DNA of 58,817 bases from Halovivax sp. (GCA_007119345.1 SKPV01000018.1:1-58817), one strand, 5' to 3'; counted from the stretch's first letter, positions 8,486 through 17,414 are shown. Notes: a model not told the origin generated them from the letters alone. A program made the numbers and translations.

Positions 8486-9412
8486 GTGACCGACGACGCG
8501 CTCGACCGCTCCGACGACGACCCCGACGCGCCTGCCGATGCGACCGGCGCGCCCGACGACGCGCCTACCGCCGATTCCGATGATGCGGTCGACCCGCCGG
8601 GCGACGCGACCGCCGGCTCCGACCTGACCGCCGTCGATTCCGCTGCGACCGCCGGCGATCCCATCGCGACCGACGGCGGGTTCGATCCGTCCGACGACGC
8701 CCCGTCACTCGCGGACGCGAGAGCGATCGCCGAACACCGCGAGGCCGTGCTCGCCGCCGTACGGGACCACGCCGGGGAGATCGCCCGCTCGCTCGCGGTC
8801 CTCCGGGGCGGCGACTACGGCAAGGAGACGTTCGAGACGGACGCCGGCCGCTGGACGCTCTCCTACGAGGCCGGGGACGTCGAGTACCTCCGGTACGCTC
8901 CCCGGTCAGGACCGGATTGCTACGTCGTCTCGAGTCGTGAACCGCCGGCGACCGAGGACCTCGCGGACGCGCTCGCCGATTACGCGGCCTTCGTCGAGTC
9001 GTTCGGCCGGACCGTCGCAGCCGCCGAGGGCCTCCTCGACGACGTCTCCACCGACTTCCCGCCGGTCGCGTCCACCGCCGAGCTCGCGGCCGAACGCGAC
9101 CGAATCTGCGCGCGGATTCGGGATCTGGGAGACGCGATGGCCGGCCAGCTCGCCCGGATCGACGGCGAGTACGGGACGTTCGCGACGACGGTCTCGGGGA
9201 GCCGCTGGGAGCTGAAGTGGGAGGCCGAGCGCGCGTCGTACCTTCGCGTCGGGGGCTCGGACGGCAGCTACCTCATCTCGCAGTATGCGCCGCCGACCCC
9301 GCGCGAACTCCGTCGTCACGTCGAGGACGTCCCCGCGTTCGTCGACGCGTTCAACGCACACGTCGCCGACCTGGAGGTCGAACTCTCGGGCGTCTCGTTG
9401 GGCGTGGACTGA
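8486..9412 (+). CDS. Haloarchaeal protein with an internally duplicated domain
   Basis: This 308-residue protein has a GTG start and a low-complexity acidic N-terminal 75 residues (Asp/Ala/Pro repeats). Two homologous halves follow. The first (about 106-175) contains GDYGKETFETDAGRWTLSYE and VEYLRYAP. The second (about 225-300) contains GEYGTFATTVSGSRWELKWE and ASYLRVGG. Each half ends with a YxxS segment and an ADALADYAAFVESF or HVEDVPAFVDAFN helix. The order (G-x-YG...W-x-L...YLR...helix) is the same in both, so a duplication is likely. I do not recognise the family. No signal peptide or membrane segment is seen, so it should be cytoplasmic. Confidence 0.7.
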   Translation: MTDDALDRSDDDPDAPADATGAPDDAPTADSDDAVDPPGDATAGSDLTAVDSAATAGDPIATDGGFDPSDDAPSLADARAIAEHREAVLAAVRDHAGEIARSLAVLRGGDYGKETFETDAGRWTLSYEAGDVEYLRYAPRSGPDCYVVSSREPPATEDLADALADYAAFVESFGRTVAAAEGLLDDVSTDFPPVASTAELAAERDRICARIRDLGDAMAGQLARIDGEYGTFATTVSGSRWELKWEAERASYLRVGGSDGSYLISQYAPPTPRELRRHVEDVPAFVDAFNAHVADLEVELSGVSLGVD

Positions 9413-9479
9413 TCGCGGGCCCCTCGAGGGAATCGGTCGTCCGAGTGGCGCCGCGTCGGCGCCCGGCGTGCGGACGGTC

Positions 9480-9600
9480 GAGGGCGGACGGCCGAGCGTG
9501 AACGGACGATGGCGGCCGGTCGAGAGCGGACGGCCGAGCGCGGAAGATCAAGCCTGGACGACCGAGTCCGGTCGGTCGAGAGCGGACGGCCGAGCGCGGA
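9480..9600. repeat. 27-bp direct repeat in a convergent spacer
   Basis: A 27-bp segment (beginning GGTCGAGAGCGGACGGCCGA) occurs at 9518-9544 and 9574-9600, and partial copies of GGCGGACGGCCGAGCG begin at about 9483. The array lies between the stop codons of two convergent genes. Confidence 0.75.
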
Positions 9601-9637
9601 CGCCGGGGGGATTCCCCCGCGACGACGCCGGGCGGGC

Positions 9638-10144
9638 TCAGTCCGTGATCGTCACGTCGAGCGCGTCGCGTTCGACCGCGAGCCGGAACGTGGGGACCGT
9701 CCGGTACTCGACTTCGACGACGCCCGTCCGCCGGAGACGCTGGAGCGCCGAGCGGACGTCCTCGGCGTCCGGCTCGAGGTCCGACGCCTCGCGCACCTTG
9801 TTGAGCACCGAGACGACGCTCTCCGAGCGCTCGTCGGGGCCGGCGACGACGTCGAGGACGACCGCCTGCAGTCTCGGGACGTTGAGTTTGGTCGGGATCC
9901 CTCCCTCGTCGTCGGGACCGCCTTCGACGCCCGGCTCGACGTCCACCAGGTCGGCGGCCTCCGGGGTCGCCCTGATCAGGCTGTTGTCGTCCCTGAAGTA
10001 GTACTCCGAGAGCGTCGACTCGAGGTAGCCGTGGACCTCGCTGCCGCTGTCCATCCCCCAGCGCTCTTGCAGTTCGGAGTTCTTCGTCGGCTGGAGCTCC
10101 ACCACGTCCGCGAGCCGGTCTCTGGCCTCCTCGGAGAGGGTCAT
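9638..10144 (-). CDS. DUF5797 family protein
   Basis: This 168-residue protein starts MTLSEEARDRLADVVELQPT and continues KNSELQERWGMDSGSEVHGY. It looks like a haloarchaeal winged-helix protein: an N-terminal module reads a one-residue-per-position DNA-binding fold and a C-terminal module (LNKVREASDLEPDAEDVRSA, then LQRLRRTGVVEVEYR) resembles a second winged helix. I recall this as the DUF5797 family, function unknown. A TATA-like box (CAAAAGTAG on the minus strand, near 10170) lies about 25 bp upstream of the ATG. It lies just downstream of a co-oriented MFS transporter. Confidence 0.75.
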   Translation of the reverse strand: MTLSEEARDRLADVVELQPTKNSELQERWGMDSGSEVHGYLESTLSEYYFRDDNSLIRATPEAADLVDVEPGVEGGPDDEGGIPTKLNVPRLQAVVLDVVAGPDERSESVVSVLNKVREASDLEPDAEDVRSALQRLRRTGVVEVEYRTVPTFRLAVERDALDVTITD

Positions 10145-10266
10145 TGCGCGAGGGTACGGCGAATCCCTACTTTTGCGTTGCGCACCGGCCGCCGGGGTCG
10201 GCGACGGCGTCGGACGAGCCGGCCGCGGTCCCGGCCGATCGTCTCTTCGACGAGCGCGCTCGACGC

Positions 10267-11568
10267 TCAGTCCGTCGTCGCCGCCCGTTCGCGGACGCCG
10301 CGCTCGATCGTCTCTTCGACCTGCGTGTAGACGAGCACGGCGCCGAGGGCCGCGAGCGCGGCGCCGAACGCGAAGGGGACGACGAAGCCCAGTCCGATCA
10401 GAAAGCCCGAGGTGAGGGGTCCGAGCGCGATCCCGAAGCCGAACGACATCGTCAGCACGGAGAGCTTCGTGCCGGACTCGCCCTCGCCCGCCAGGTCGCC
10501 CGCCAGCGCGAGGCCGGGTGCGAACACCATCGCGCCCGCGACCCCCTGGGCGAGTCGGGCGAGGAACATCGTCTCCGGCGTCGCCACGAACCCCTGGGCC
10601 AGCGTCGTCGGCACCAGGAGGATCATCCCCCAGCAGATGAACGGGCGCCGTCCGAGGCGGTCGCTCGCGCCGCCGATGGGCGCCTGCAACAGCACCTGGG
10701 CGATCACGAACGCCGCGAACTGGAGGCCGAACCAGGTCGACCCCTGGTCGAGGTGGGCGTTGACCTCGTTCTGGATCGTCGCGAACAGCGCGATCCCGAT
10801 CGTCATGAACAGCGTGGCGATCCCGAGCGTGAAGACGGGATCGAACAGCTGGCCGTCCCGGGGGTCGAACACGTCGATCGAGGGCGTCCCGCCGGCGCTC
10901 GCCTTCGTGCGCTCGGGATCGCTGATCAGGACGGCGACCATCGTCAGGCTGATCGCCGCCGTGATCGCGGCCACCCAGAACGCCGCCTCGAAGCCCGAGA
11001 GCGTTATCCACGCACTCCCCGCCCCCAGCTCGTACGGGCCGGCGGCGACGACGGCGCCGGCGGCGATCGGCCCCGCCCCGAAGCCGATCAGCCGGAATGT
11101 GTTGTAGACGCCCATGTTCCCGCCCCGCGTCCGGTCGCCCGCGAGCTCGTTGACCAGCGCGATCGACGCGGGGACGATGAACGCGACGCTGACGCCCTGC
11201 AGCGCCCGGATCACGATCAGCGAGACGTACGAGCCCGCCAGCAGGTACAGCAGGTTGGTGACAGTCAACCCGCCCAGCCCGAGCAGGATGTATCGCTTTC
11301 GTGCCCCCGCCCGATCGGAGAGTCGCCCCGCGAACGGCTGGAGCGAGCTGTTGAGAAAGCCGTACAGCGAGAGGATGATCCCGATGACCATCGCCTCCGC
11401 CAGGCCGAACGTCGCGCCGGTGACGACGTCGCTCGCCACGTACAGCGGGATGACGATGATCAGGAACGAGTTGCCGACGCCGTCGGCCAGCCGCGCGAAC
11501 GCGAGCGCCAGGACGCGTCGATCGACGAGGAACGACGCGTACAGTCCGCGCGCGAACGACCGGAGCAT
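10267..11568 (-). CDS. MFS transporter
   Basis: This 433-residue membrane protein shows about twelve hydrophobic helices. The MFS signature follows helix 2 (FAGRLSDRAGARKRYILLG, the usual DRxGRR loop) and recurs in the second half (GGASDRLGRRPFICWG), and helix 4/5 carries VIRALQGVSVAFIVPAS. The layout is that of a drug or metabolite proton antiporter; the substrate cannot be read from the sequence. I chose the ATG giving MLRSFARGLYASFLVDRRVL because the first helix follows directly; upstream frame is Arg/Ser rich. The gene ends 122 bp before the DUF5797 start. Confidence 0.88.
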   Translation of the reverse strand: MLRSFARGLYASFLVDRRVLALAFARLADGVGNSFLIIVIPLYVASDVVTGATFGLAEAMVIGIILSLYGFLNSSLQPFAGRLSDRAGARKRYILLGLGGLTVTNLLYLLAGSYVSLIVIRALQGVSVAFIVPASIALVNELAGDRTRGGNMGVYNTFRLIGFGAGPIAAGAVVAAGPYELGAGSAWITLSGFEAAFWVAAITAAISLTMVAVLISDPERTKASAGGTPSIDVFDPRDGQLFDPVFTLGIATLFMTIGIALFATIQNEVNAHLDQGSTWFGLQFAAFVIAQVLLQAPIGGASDRLGRRPFICWGMILLVPTTLAQGFVATPETMFLARLAQGVAGAMVFAPGLALAGDLAGEGESGTKLSVLTMSFGFGIALGPLTSGFLIGLGFVVPFAFGAALAALGAVLVYTQVEETIERGVRERAATTD

Positions 11569-11725
11569 CTCGACCGACGTTGGCCGCGGACGCCCATCAT
11601 CGTTCCGAACCGAAACCCGGGGCGTCTCGCCCGACCTCCCGGCGCGGACGCGGACGACGTCGATCGCCGAGACTGTCCGCCTCGTCGCGGACGAACTACA
11701 TGTTCGCCGAGAGCGGAGGGTGCGT

Positions 11726-11983
11726 ATGACCGAGTCGATCACGCTCAACGAACTCGGCGAGACGCTCGACGATCTCTCGTACCCGGCGCACAAGTCCGAG
11801 GTGCGAGCGGAGTTCGGCGACCTCGAGTTACAGCTCGCAGACGGCGAAACCACCGTCGGCGAGACGCTCTCGTGGATCGAGACCGAGCGGTTCGACAGCG
11901 AGTCCGAACTGCAGGACGAACTCATCGGCGCGCTCCCCCGAAAGGCCGTCGGCGAGCCGTTCCAGTCCGAGGGAGAGGGGTAG
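11726..11983 (+). CDS. DUF5789 family small protein
   Basis: This 85-residue acidic protein begins MTESITLNELGETLDDLSYP and ends PRKAVGEPFQSEGEG. The pattern (NELGETLDDLSYPAHKSEV, then QLADGETTVGETL and the AxPRKAVGEPFQSEGEG-like tail) matches the haloarchaeal DUF5789 family, a small protein of unknown role. No membrane segment is present. It is a single gene divergent from the MFS transporter and followed by tfs. Confidence 0.8.
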   Translation: MTESITLNELGETLDDLSYPAHKSEVRAEFGDLELQLADGETTVGETLSWIETERFDSESELQDELIGALPRKAVGEPFQSEGEG

Positions 11984-12107
11984 ATTCGAATACGGGCCGG
12001 TCCGGCGGGGTCTCTTGGCGCCACAGTGACGGGTGCGCGACGGTCGAGGTGCGCCGGCTGGGCAAACGGGTCGCTTAAGTCGGTCGGCCGGCCACCACCG
12101 GACAGCA

Positions 12108-12419
12108 ATGGAGTTCTGCGACGAATGCGGTTCGATGATGAAGACCGAGGACGGGCTGTGGGTCTGTGGCAGCTGTGACTTCACCAAACCGAAGGGCGAC
12201 GCCGCGGCTTACACCGTCACCGACGACCAGGAGGCGAGCGAGATCATCGAGTCCTCCGGCCAGGACAGTTCGCTCCCCGAAACGGACGCCCACTGCCCCG
12301 AGTGCGACAACGATCGCGCCTACTGGTACCTCCAGCAGACCCGCTCGGCCGACGAGTCCGAGACGCGCTTTTTCATCTGCACCGACTGCGAGCACAAGTG
12401 GCGCGAGGACGATCACTAA
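12108..12419 (+). CDS. tfs: Transcription factor S (RNA polymerase cleavage factor)
   Basis: This 103-residue protein has two zinc ribbons. The N-terminal one uses CDECGSMM (Cys4/Cys7) with CGSCDF (Cys20/Cys23), and the C-terminal one uses CPECDN with CTDCEH. Between them in the second ribbon lies the acidic hairpin QTRSADESETRFF, whose Asp-Glu pair stimulates RNA polymerase to cleave backtracked transcripts. This is the archaeal counterpart of TFIIS and RPA12/RPC11. A TATA-like box (GCTTAAG, 12072-12078) lies about 30 bp upstream of the ATG. The family length is about 100-110 residues, so the protein is complete. Confidence 0.93.
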   Translation: MEFCDECGSMMKTEDGLWVCGSCDFTKPKGDAAAYTVTDDQEASEIIESSGQDSSLPETDAHCPECDNDRAYWYLQQTRSADESETRFFICTDCEHKWREDDH

Positions 12420-12876
12420 CGAACGGTTTCTCCGTCGGGTTCGCACACGGCGCGAACCGCTGCTCGAAAATATCCGACGAAAACGGCCGAACGCGACGGA
12501 CCGCGCGCTCGGAGAAATCGCTCGCTCCCGCGAGTCGCCCCTGGTACGCTGGGCGCCGATCGAAGCGGTTTCTCGGAGGCGAAAGAACCGGGCGGAATCG
12601 GCGACGGCTTCCGTCGGTCGCCGGTCGCGACGTCGCGGACGGTCTCGCGGGGAAGCGCGAACGTGGCGGTGCCTGCGCGAGGAGACCGAACCGACGTTTC
12701 GCGACGCCCCGATGACGACGGGGCGCCACGGAGGCTGGTGGTGGGGTGTCGGTCGACGGCGGGAGTCCGGTCTCCGGTGACGATGCGGTCCGGAGACCGC
12801 ACCGATCGATGGGGCGGCCAAACGTATCAGCGATCGCCCATCACTGTTGGGTTCGAAGCCTCCGGCCCGTCGTCGT
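12420..12876. other. Convergent spacer without a recognisable gene
   Basis: All frames are Arg/Ser rich. I see no tandem repeat here, unlike most other convergent spacers in the window. Confidence 0.45.
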
Positions 12877-13608
12877 TCAGTCCCGGCGCGCGATCGTCAG
12901 GTAGCCCGTGTGCCCGACCGGCGCCGTCGAGGGCCGCGAGCCGCGGTCGTCGAAGTCCATCTCGCGCTGGATGGTCTCGCGCGTGCGGACGTTCGAGAGG
13001 CCGACGTCGCCGGCCGTTTCGACGACCGCGCGCGTGGCCTCGATGAACGGGCTGTAGACGGCGAGAAAGCCGCCCTCGACGAGGAGCTCGGGGGCGTACT
13101 CGACGACGGCGGCCGCGTCCCCGGTGTCGAGCGTGAGCACGTCGAAGCCGCCCGTCTCGGCGAGCGCCTCGAGGTCGGCGGTGACGTCGCCGGTCCGGAC
13201 GTCGACCGCGTCCGCGACGTTCGCCAGCGCCATGTTCTCGCGGGCGACCTCGGCGAACTCGGGATCGCGCTCGTAGGTGACGACCGACGCGCCGGCGCGG
13301 GCCATCGAGGCCGCGAGCACGCCCGTGCCGGTGCCGGCGTCGAGCACCCGATCGCCCTCGCAGACGCCGGTCTCGCCGATGACGAGGCCGACGTCGCGGG
13401 GCACCATGGGCGCGCCCGTCCGCTCGAAGTGGTGAAAGAGGTCCGGCCCGCGGAGCCGGCGCACCCGGAACGGCGTTCCCAGGTGGGTCTCGAGCTCCTG
13501 GCCGGGCTCGACGTCCTCGGGCACCTCGAGCACGCCAAGGTCGGTGCCGAACTCCTCGCCGGGTTCGACGAGGTACTCCCGATCGTCGTGGACGAGGAGG
13601 ACGGTCAC
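12877..13608 (-). CDS. trmI: tRNA (adenine-N1)-methyltransferase, TrmI family
   Basis: This 243-residue enzyme methylates adenine N1 in tRNA (positions 57/58 in archaea), which stabilises the T arm. The N-terminal beta domain is followed by GPDLFHHFERTGAPMVPRDV, typical of TrmI, and the SAM site VLDAGTGTGVLAASMARAG, with VVTYERDPEFAEVARENM as the acidic motif. The DTGDAA segment in the catalytic region matches the TrmI DxPxP-like site loosely. It starts with GTG 3 bp after the NAC stop codon, so the two genes are translationally coupled. The PUA-NAC-TrmI order is frequent in haloarchaea. Confidence 0.88.
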   Translation of the reverse strand: MTVLLVHDDREYLVEPGEEFGTDLGVLEVPEDVEPGQELETHLGTPFRVRRLRGPDLFHHFERTGAPMVPRDVGLVIGETGVCEGDRVLDAGTGTGVLAASMARAGASVVTYERDPEFAEVARENMALANVADAVDVRTGDVTADLEALAETGGFDVLTLDTGDAAAVVEYAPELLVEGGFLAVYSPFIEATRAVVETAGDVGLSNVRTRETIQREMDFDDRGSRPSTAPVGHTGYLTIARRD

Positions 13609-13611
13609 GCG

Positions 13612-13980
13612 CTACTCGAGCTCCGCGACCGCGGCGGCGAGGTCGCCGTCGTTGTTCTCGAGGGCTTCGACGGCCTCGGCCTCGCTCGCGCCGGTCCGCG
13701 TCGCGACGAGTTCGACGTCGTCGTCATCGTAGGCGGCGCCGGTTTCGGCCTCGCTCCCGCCGGCCGCGCCGCGCTCGCGCTCGTCGGGTGAACCGATGAT
13801 CTGGTAGGTCTCCTGGCCTCGGGCGTCCATCTTGGTCACGTCGGGGGACTCGAAGACGAGGTCGTGATCCGCCGTGCGGATGATCACCTCCTCGGCGTCG
13901 ATCTCGTCCATGTCGATGCCCATCTGGTTCATCATCTGTTCCATCTTCCGCGGGTCGAGTCCGCCGCCTCCTCCGAACAT
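13612..13980 (-). CDS. nac: Nascent polypeptide-associated complex protein (archaeal NAC)
   Basis: This 122-residue protein starts MFGGGGGLDPRKMEQMMNQM, the typical Gly-rich, Met-rich beginning of archaeal NAC. The NAC beta domain follows (EEVIIRTADHDLVFESPDVT), and a C-terminal UBA domain starts at about residue 84 (VELVATRTGASEAEAVEALE). It binds nascent chains at the ribosome. The linker is acidic and longer than in non-halophiles. It lies upstream of trmI (3-bp gap) and downstream of the PUA protein on the same strand. Confidence 0.93.
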   Translation of the reverse strand: MFGGGGGLDPRKMEQMMNQMGIDMDEIDAEEVIIRTADHDLVFESPDVTKMDARGQETYQIIGSPDERERGAAGGSEAETGAAYDDDDVELVATRTGASEAEAVEALENNDGDLAAAVAELE

Positions 13981-14319
13981 ACCCGTGACGTCGCCGCGTG
14001 ACAGGAAAAGGTTGACGACACGCGGTCTCCGGCGCGCCTCGTCGCCGATCGGGTGACGGCTCGACGGGCCGGGACGGGACCGGGGCCGGTTCCCGTCCGA
14101 GGTCGACCCGACGTCGCCGTCCGAGGCCGACCCGACGTCACCGACCGAGGCCGACCCGGCGTCACCGACCGAGGCCGACCCGGCGACGTCGCGAGTCGGG
14201 GCGAAGAGCGGATCACCGTCGTCCCCAATCGGGGCGACGAGCGGTTCGTCCCAGCGGGCCCTCGGGCGGATCGGTCGATCGCGAGATGACGAATCCGTCC
14301 GCGACGCGACCCGCCTGCG
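13981..14319. other. Spacer between the PUA and NAC genes
   Basis: The left end should hold the nac promoter (a pyrimidine-rich CCTTTTCC on the minus strand near 14005). The middle is a 24-bp tandem repeat. No gene is seen. Confidence 0.45.
14098..14193. repeat. Four 24-bp tandem repeats
   Basis: Units start at 14098, 14122, 14146 and 14170. Each begins CGAGGCCGACCC or CGAGGTCGACCC and continues with GACGTC or GGCGTC. The array is 127 bp downstream of the PUA gene stop codon (that gene is on the minus strand). Confidence 0.8.
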
Positions 14320-14793
14320 TCACGCACTCGCGGCGCTCTCGCGCACTTTCACCGCCATCCCGGTCTCGAAGTCTCGAATCCCGTCGGCCGAGAGCTCCGC
14401 GCGACCGACGGCCAGCACGTCGCCGCGCTCGTGTGCGACGACCACCTCGTCGCCGGGGCGGATCTCGTCGCCGACGTCGAGGACGAACTTCGCGAAGACG
14501 TTCTTCCCGTCGCGAACGAACGGCTCGCTCTCGTCGTCGACGACCACCCGGCCGGCCGGGGCGGGCAGGGCGCCGGCCAGCCGCCGACCGCCTTCGAGCC
14601 CGAGGGTGAACCGGCCGTCGGTGCCGAACGAGACGAGCCGGTCGTCGTCGAGGTGGACCTGCTGGGGGCGGCCGCTGCTCGTGCGCGTGATCGTCGGCGA
14701 CTCCTCCGGTGGGAACAGCGCCTCGCCAGCGCCCGCACCGAACTGGTAGTCGGCGATCCGGCGCAACTCCGCCGGCCCGGCTCTGTCGGTCAT
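14320..14793 (-). CDS. PUA domain protein of the NAC-TrmI cluster
   Basis: This 157-residue protein has a C-terminal PUA RNA-binding domain: GRVVVDDESEPFVRDGKNVF, then AKFVLDVGDEIRPGDEVVVA and a final VKVRESAASA. The N-terminal half (ELRRIADYQFGAGAGEALFP) is characteristic of a small archaeal PUA family often found next to NAC and TrmI. It is likely an RNA-binding factor in tRNA or rRNA modification or translation, though its exact target is not known. The ATG is 25 bp before the repeat-rich divergent spacer. Confidence 0.85.
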   Translation of the reverse strand: MTDRAGPAELRRIADYQFGAGAGEALFPPEESPTITRTSSGRPQQVHLDDDRLVSFGTDGRFTLGLEGGRRLAGALPAPAGRVVVDDESEPFVRDGKNVFAKFVLDVGDEIRPGDEVVVAHERGDVLAVGRAELSADGIRDFETGMAVKVRESAASA

Positions 14794-15147
14794 CGACCGT
14801 CGTTGGGAGCGGACCCCCGAAAACGTGTCGACGACGGTCGGGTTCCGACGGGGCGACGCTCGATCCGTTTCGGCGGTGGTACTCGGCCTGCGCTCGGAGC
14901 GACGGTCGCCCTGCGCTCGGATCGACGCCCGAGTCGTGGGGGGAGCGACGATCTCCTTGCACGGGGATCGACGCCCGAGCCGTGCCGGGAGCGACGGTCG
15001 TCCTGCGCGAGGAGCGAGGCCACCGTCGGCGTCGATCGAGGCCGGTTTGGAATTACAACGGTCGCTCCGATGGACGTTTGTTATTGCGGACAAACACGAC
15101 GCAAACAGAGACATTTTTATATATCGACTCGCTATCGCCGTTAACGA
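14794..15147. other. Divergent spacer with a 46-bp imperfect repeat
   Basis: GATCGACGCCCGAG occurs at 14920-14933 and 14966-14979, with similar flanks (GGAGCGACGGTCG-like) giving an imperfect 46-bp period between about 14897 and 15015. The right end carries the promoter of the small membrane protein. No gene is seen. Confidence 0.55.
15114..15124 (+). promoter_or_regulatory. TATA box of the small membrane protein gene
   Basis: TTTTTATATAT lies 24-34 bp before the ATG at 15148, the normal distance for a leaderless haloarchaeal mRNA. Confidence 0.7.
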
Positions 15148-15348
15148 ATGGACGTCACGCAAGTCGGGTTCGGGGTCGTGCTCATCGGCGTCGCCTCGCT
15201 GATGGTGGTCGGCCGATCGATCTCCGACTCCGGGCTCTTCGTCTACTTTCTGGCCGCGGCGGCGCTGGTGTTGTCCGCGTACGCGCTGGTGATCTGCGTC
15301 CTCCGGGACCGGGGGCGCGGTGCCGAACGGGGCCGTCACGGCGTCTGA
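15148..15348 (+). CDS. Small membrane protein with two transmembrane segments
   Basis: The gene encodes 66 residues starting MDVTQVGFGVVLIGVASLMV. Two helices (about residues 5-22 and 29-51) are separated by a short polar turn (GRSISDSG), with a basic C-terminal tail (RDRGRGAERGR) likely on the cytoplasmic side. It has a strong TATA box and no close co-oriented neighbour. I recognise no family. Confidence 0.72.
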   Translation: MDVTQVGFGVVLIGVASLMVVGRSISDSGLFVYFLAAAALVLSAYALVICVLRDRGRGAERGRHGV

Positions 15349-15412
15349 TCCGCTCGGTTCGGGCCGGACCCGCGGATCGCGGTGGTCGCTCGATCGACGA
15401 GGCAGCCGACGC

Positions 15413-15910
15413 TCAGAGCAGGAAGGTGTCCGTGCGCTCGCCGATGTCGAGAAAGGCGTCGGCCTCCTCGATGAGTTCCTCGGCGGTCGAGGAGCCGAAC
15501 GCCATCACCTCGACGCGGACGCCCTCGTGGCGCAGGTGCGAGCAGAGCCGCGAGAAGTCGCCGTCGCCGGTGCAGAGGACGACCGTGTCGACGTGGTTCG
15601 CCAGGGTGACCGCGTCGAGACTCATCCCGACGTCCCAGTCGGCCTTCTTCGTCCCGTCCGAAAAGCGCTTGATGTCCTTGATCTTGGTCTCGAAGCCGAT
15701 GTCGACGAGCGCGTCGAAGAAGCTCTCCTCTTCGGGGGAGTCGGCGCGGATGACGTAGGCGATCGCGCGGGTGAGCTGGCGGTCCTGGACGGCCTTCTCG
15801 AGCAGCGAGGAGTAATCGATGTTGCGGCTGTGGAGGCTCTGGGCGGAGTGATAGAGGTTCTGGGCGTCGACCAGCACCGCCACCCGCTGCCCTGGGTGGA
15901 TATCCGTCAT
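15413..15910 (-). CDS. NYN domain protein (LabA/PIN-like nuclease fold)
   Basis: This 165-residue protein has the acidic residues of a NYN/PIN-like fold: VAVLVDAQNLYHSAQS near the N-terminus, KADWDVGMSLDAV in the middle and VVLCTGDGDFSRLCSHLR further on. These aspartates would bind metal for RNA cleavage. It resembles the LabA/DUF88 proteins of bacteria and archaea. The RNA target is unknown. It converges on the small membrane protein gene and lies downstream of htpX on the same strand. Confidence 0.85.
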   Translation of the reverse strand: MTDIHPGQRVAVLVDAQNLYHSAQSLHSRNIDYSSLLEKAVQDRQLTRAIAYVIRADSPEEESFFDALVDIGFETKIKDIKRFSDGTKKADWDVGMSLDAVTLANHVDTVVLCTGDGDFSRLCSHLRHEGVRVEVMAFGSSTAEELIEEADAFLDIGERTDTFLL

Positions 15911-16067
15911 GTCCTAACGGTGTCCGCAGGCTCCCATATGACTTGCGTCGTGGGGTCGGTGGCGAGCGCCGCTCGCGGCGGTTGCACCGACCGTCGGAGC
16001 CGCCCTCGCCGTCGACACGGCGCGGGAACTCGTCTCGCGAGAACGGTGACGAAATCCGTGCCGCCCG

Positions 16068-16892
16068 TCAGCCCCGCAGCTTCGCGATTCGCTTTTCGGT
16101 CGGCGGGTGGGTCGAGAAGATGCTCTGGAGCAGGCTGCGGTCCGCGTTGAAGATACAGAGCGCCGCGACGCTGTCGTTGGTCTGTTGCTCATTCCCCTCG
16201 GCACCGGCCGAGATCTTCTCGAGGGCGCGAGCCAGCGGGTCGCCGCTGCCGATCGCCTGTCGGGCGTCTTCGTCGGCCACGTACTCGCGGTACCGAGAGA
16301 TGGCGAGCACGAAGACCATCACCAGCAGGTTGGCGATCGACGACGCGGCGATCGCCAGCACGTAGGTGCCGATGTTGCGTTCGCCGCCCATCAGGACCGC
16401 GAAGTAGGCGACGTAGCCGACGATCATGCCGATCGACTGGCCGATCACCATCGTGATGACGTCGCGGTTCTTGATGTGGGCGATCTCGTGGGCGATGACG
16501 CCCTCGAGCTCGTCGTTCGAGAGCAGGTGCATGAGCTCCTCGGAGACGACGACGACGCCGGCGCCCTTCCGGCCGACGGCGAATGCGTTGGGGACGCCCA
16601 TCTCCATCTTCATCAGTCGCGGCGTCGGGACGCCCATGTCGCGGGCGAGCGACTCGTTCATCCGGTGGACGTGCTGGTACTGCGGGTCCTCGGGCATGTC
16701 CTCGGCGCCCCGAAGCGCCATCCACTTCCCGAGTTTGTACTGGAATCCGGGGACGATCAGGAGCCCCGCGGCCAGGACGATCCACAGGTTGAAGCCCGTC
16801 ATCGCGGCGATGAACGTCGCTGCCACGAGGTAGAAGGCGAACAGGATGGCGCCGACGACCACCATTCGCACTTTCAGGCCGAAGTCTGTCAT
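16068..16892 (-). CDS. htpX: HtpX-family membrane zinc metalloprotease
   Basis: This 274-residue M48 protease has the zinc site HEIAH at residues 135-139 and the third ligand in REYVADEDA (Glu about 208). Two N-terminal helices (8-30, 36-50) and two after the HEIAH motif (146-170, 177-198) anchor it in the membrane with the active site on the cytoplasmic face. PNAFAVGRKGAGVVVVSE is the usual strand before the active helix. Its role is quality control of membrane proteins. A TATA-like box (AATTTATG on the minus strand, 16917-16924) lies 25-32 bp upstream of the chosen ATG. Confidence 0.93.
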   Translation of the reverse strand: MTDFGLKVRMVVVGAILFAFYLVAATFIAAMTGFNLWIVLAAGLLIVPGFQYKLGKWMALRGAEDMPEDPQYQHVHRMNESLARDMGVPTPRLMKMEMGVPNAFAVGRKGAGVVVVSEELMHLLSNDELEGVIAHEIAHIKNRDVITMVIGQSIGMIVGYVAYFAVLMGGERNIGTYVLAIAASSIANLLVMVFVLAISRYREYVADEDARQAIGSGDPLARALEKISAGAEGNEQQTNDSVAALCIFNADRSLLQSIFSTHPPTEKRIAKLRG

Positions 16893-17414
16893 ACACCTCG
16901 GTAAGTACGCCTCGGGCATAAATTCCGCGAATCGAACTGTGTGATAGTGACAGGCACGGTTCGGCTCGGCTTCTCGAACGACGGCGACCTCGAGTGGAGT
17001 CAGCTTCTCGAACGGCGGCGACCTCGAGTGGGGCGCTCCTCCGTCGGACCGCCGGTCGGTGCGGCCCGGTGCGGATCGATGGTCGAGCCGACCGCCGCGT
17101 CGCCGATCAGCGTCTGCGCGATTCACAACGGCTAAGTTCGTTCGGGTGTGCACGTTGAGTATGACCGACGTCGCTCTCCCGGCCCGTACGGGGTTCGTGA
17201 GCGACGCGACGGCCGCTCCCGGTTCGACGGCCGGGGCCCGCACATTCTCCAAAAAACGCCGGTGAAGAGCGCTCGCGGCGGGGGTGGCGTCCCCGTCCCG
17301 GGTGCGACGTCGACCGTCCACCAGTGATCCAACCGAATACGAAAGTGACACCACCCGCGACGGCGCTCTCGGCGTCGTCGCCACCCAGCGGACCCGACCC
17401 ACCGAACACGACCC
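16893..17414. other. Divergent spacer between htpX and dapA
   Basis: The spacer holds the htpX promoter at its left end and a 30-bp direct repeat at 16968-17031. The small open frame from 17161 is Arg/Ala rich and I do not believe it is coding. No clear TATA box for dapA was found near its start. Confidence 0.45.
16968..17031. repeat. 30-bp direct repeat, 34-bp period
   Basis: CTTCTCGAACG followed by CGGCGACCTCGAGTGG occurs at 16968-16997 and 17002-17031, differing at two positions. It sits in the divergent spacer between htpX and dapA. Confidence 0.75.

Noticed and set aside
10144..12078. Long plus-strand open frame across the MFS transporter
   Set aside because: It is antisense to a clear twelve-helix transporter and has the Arg-rich composition of a shadow frame.
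17161..17265. 34-codon plus-strand frame upstream of dapA
   Set aside because: Arg/Ala rich, no homology recognised and no conserved start context.
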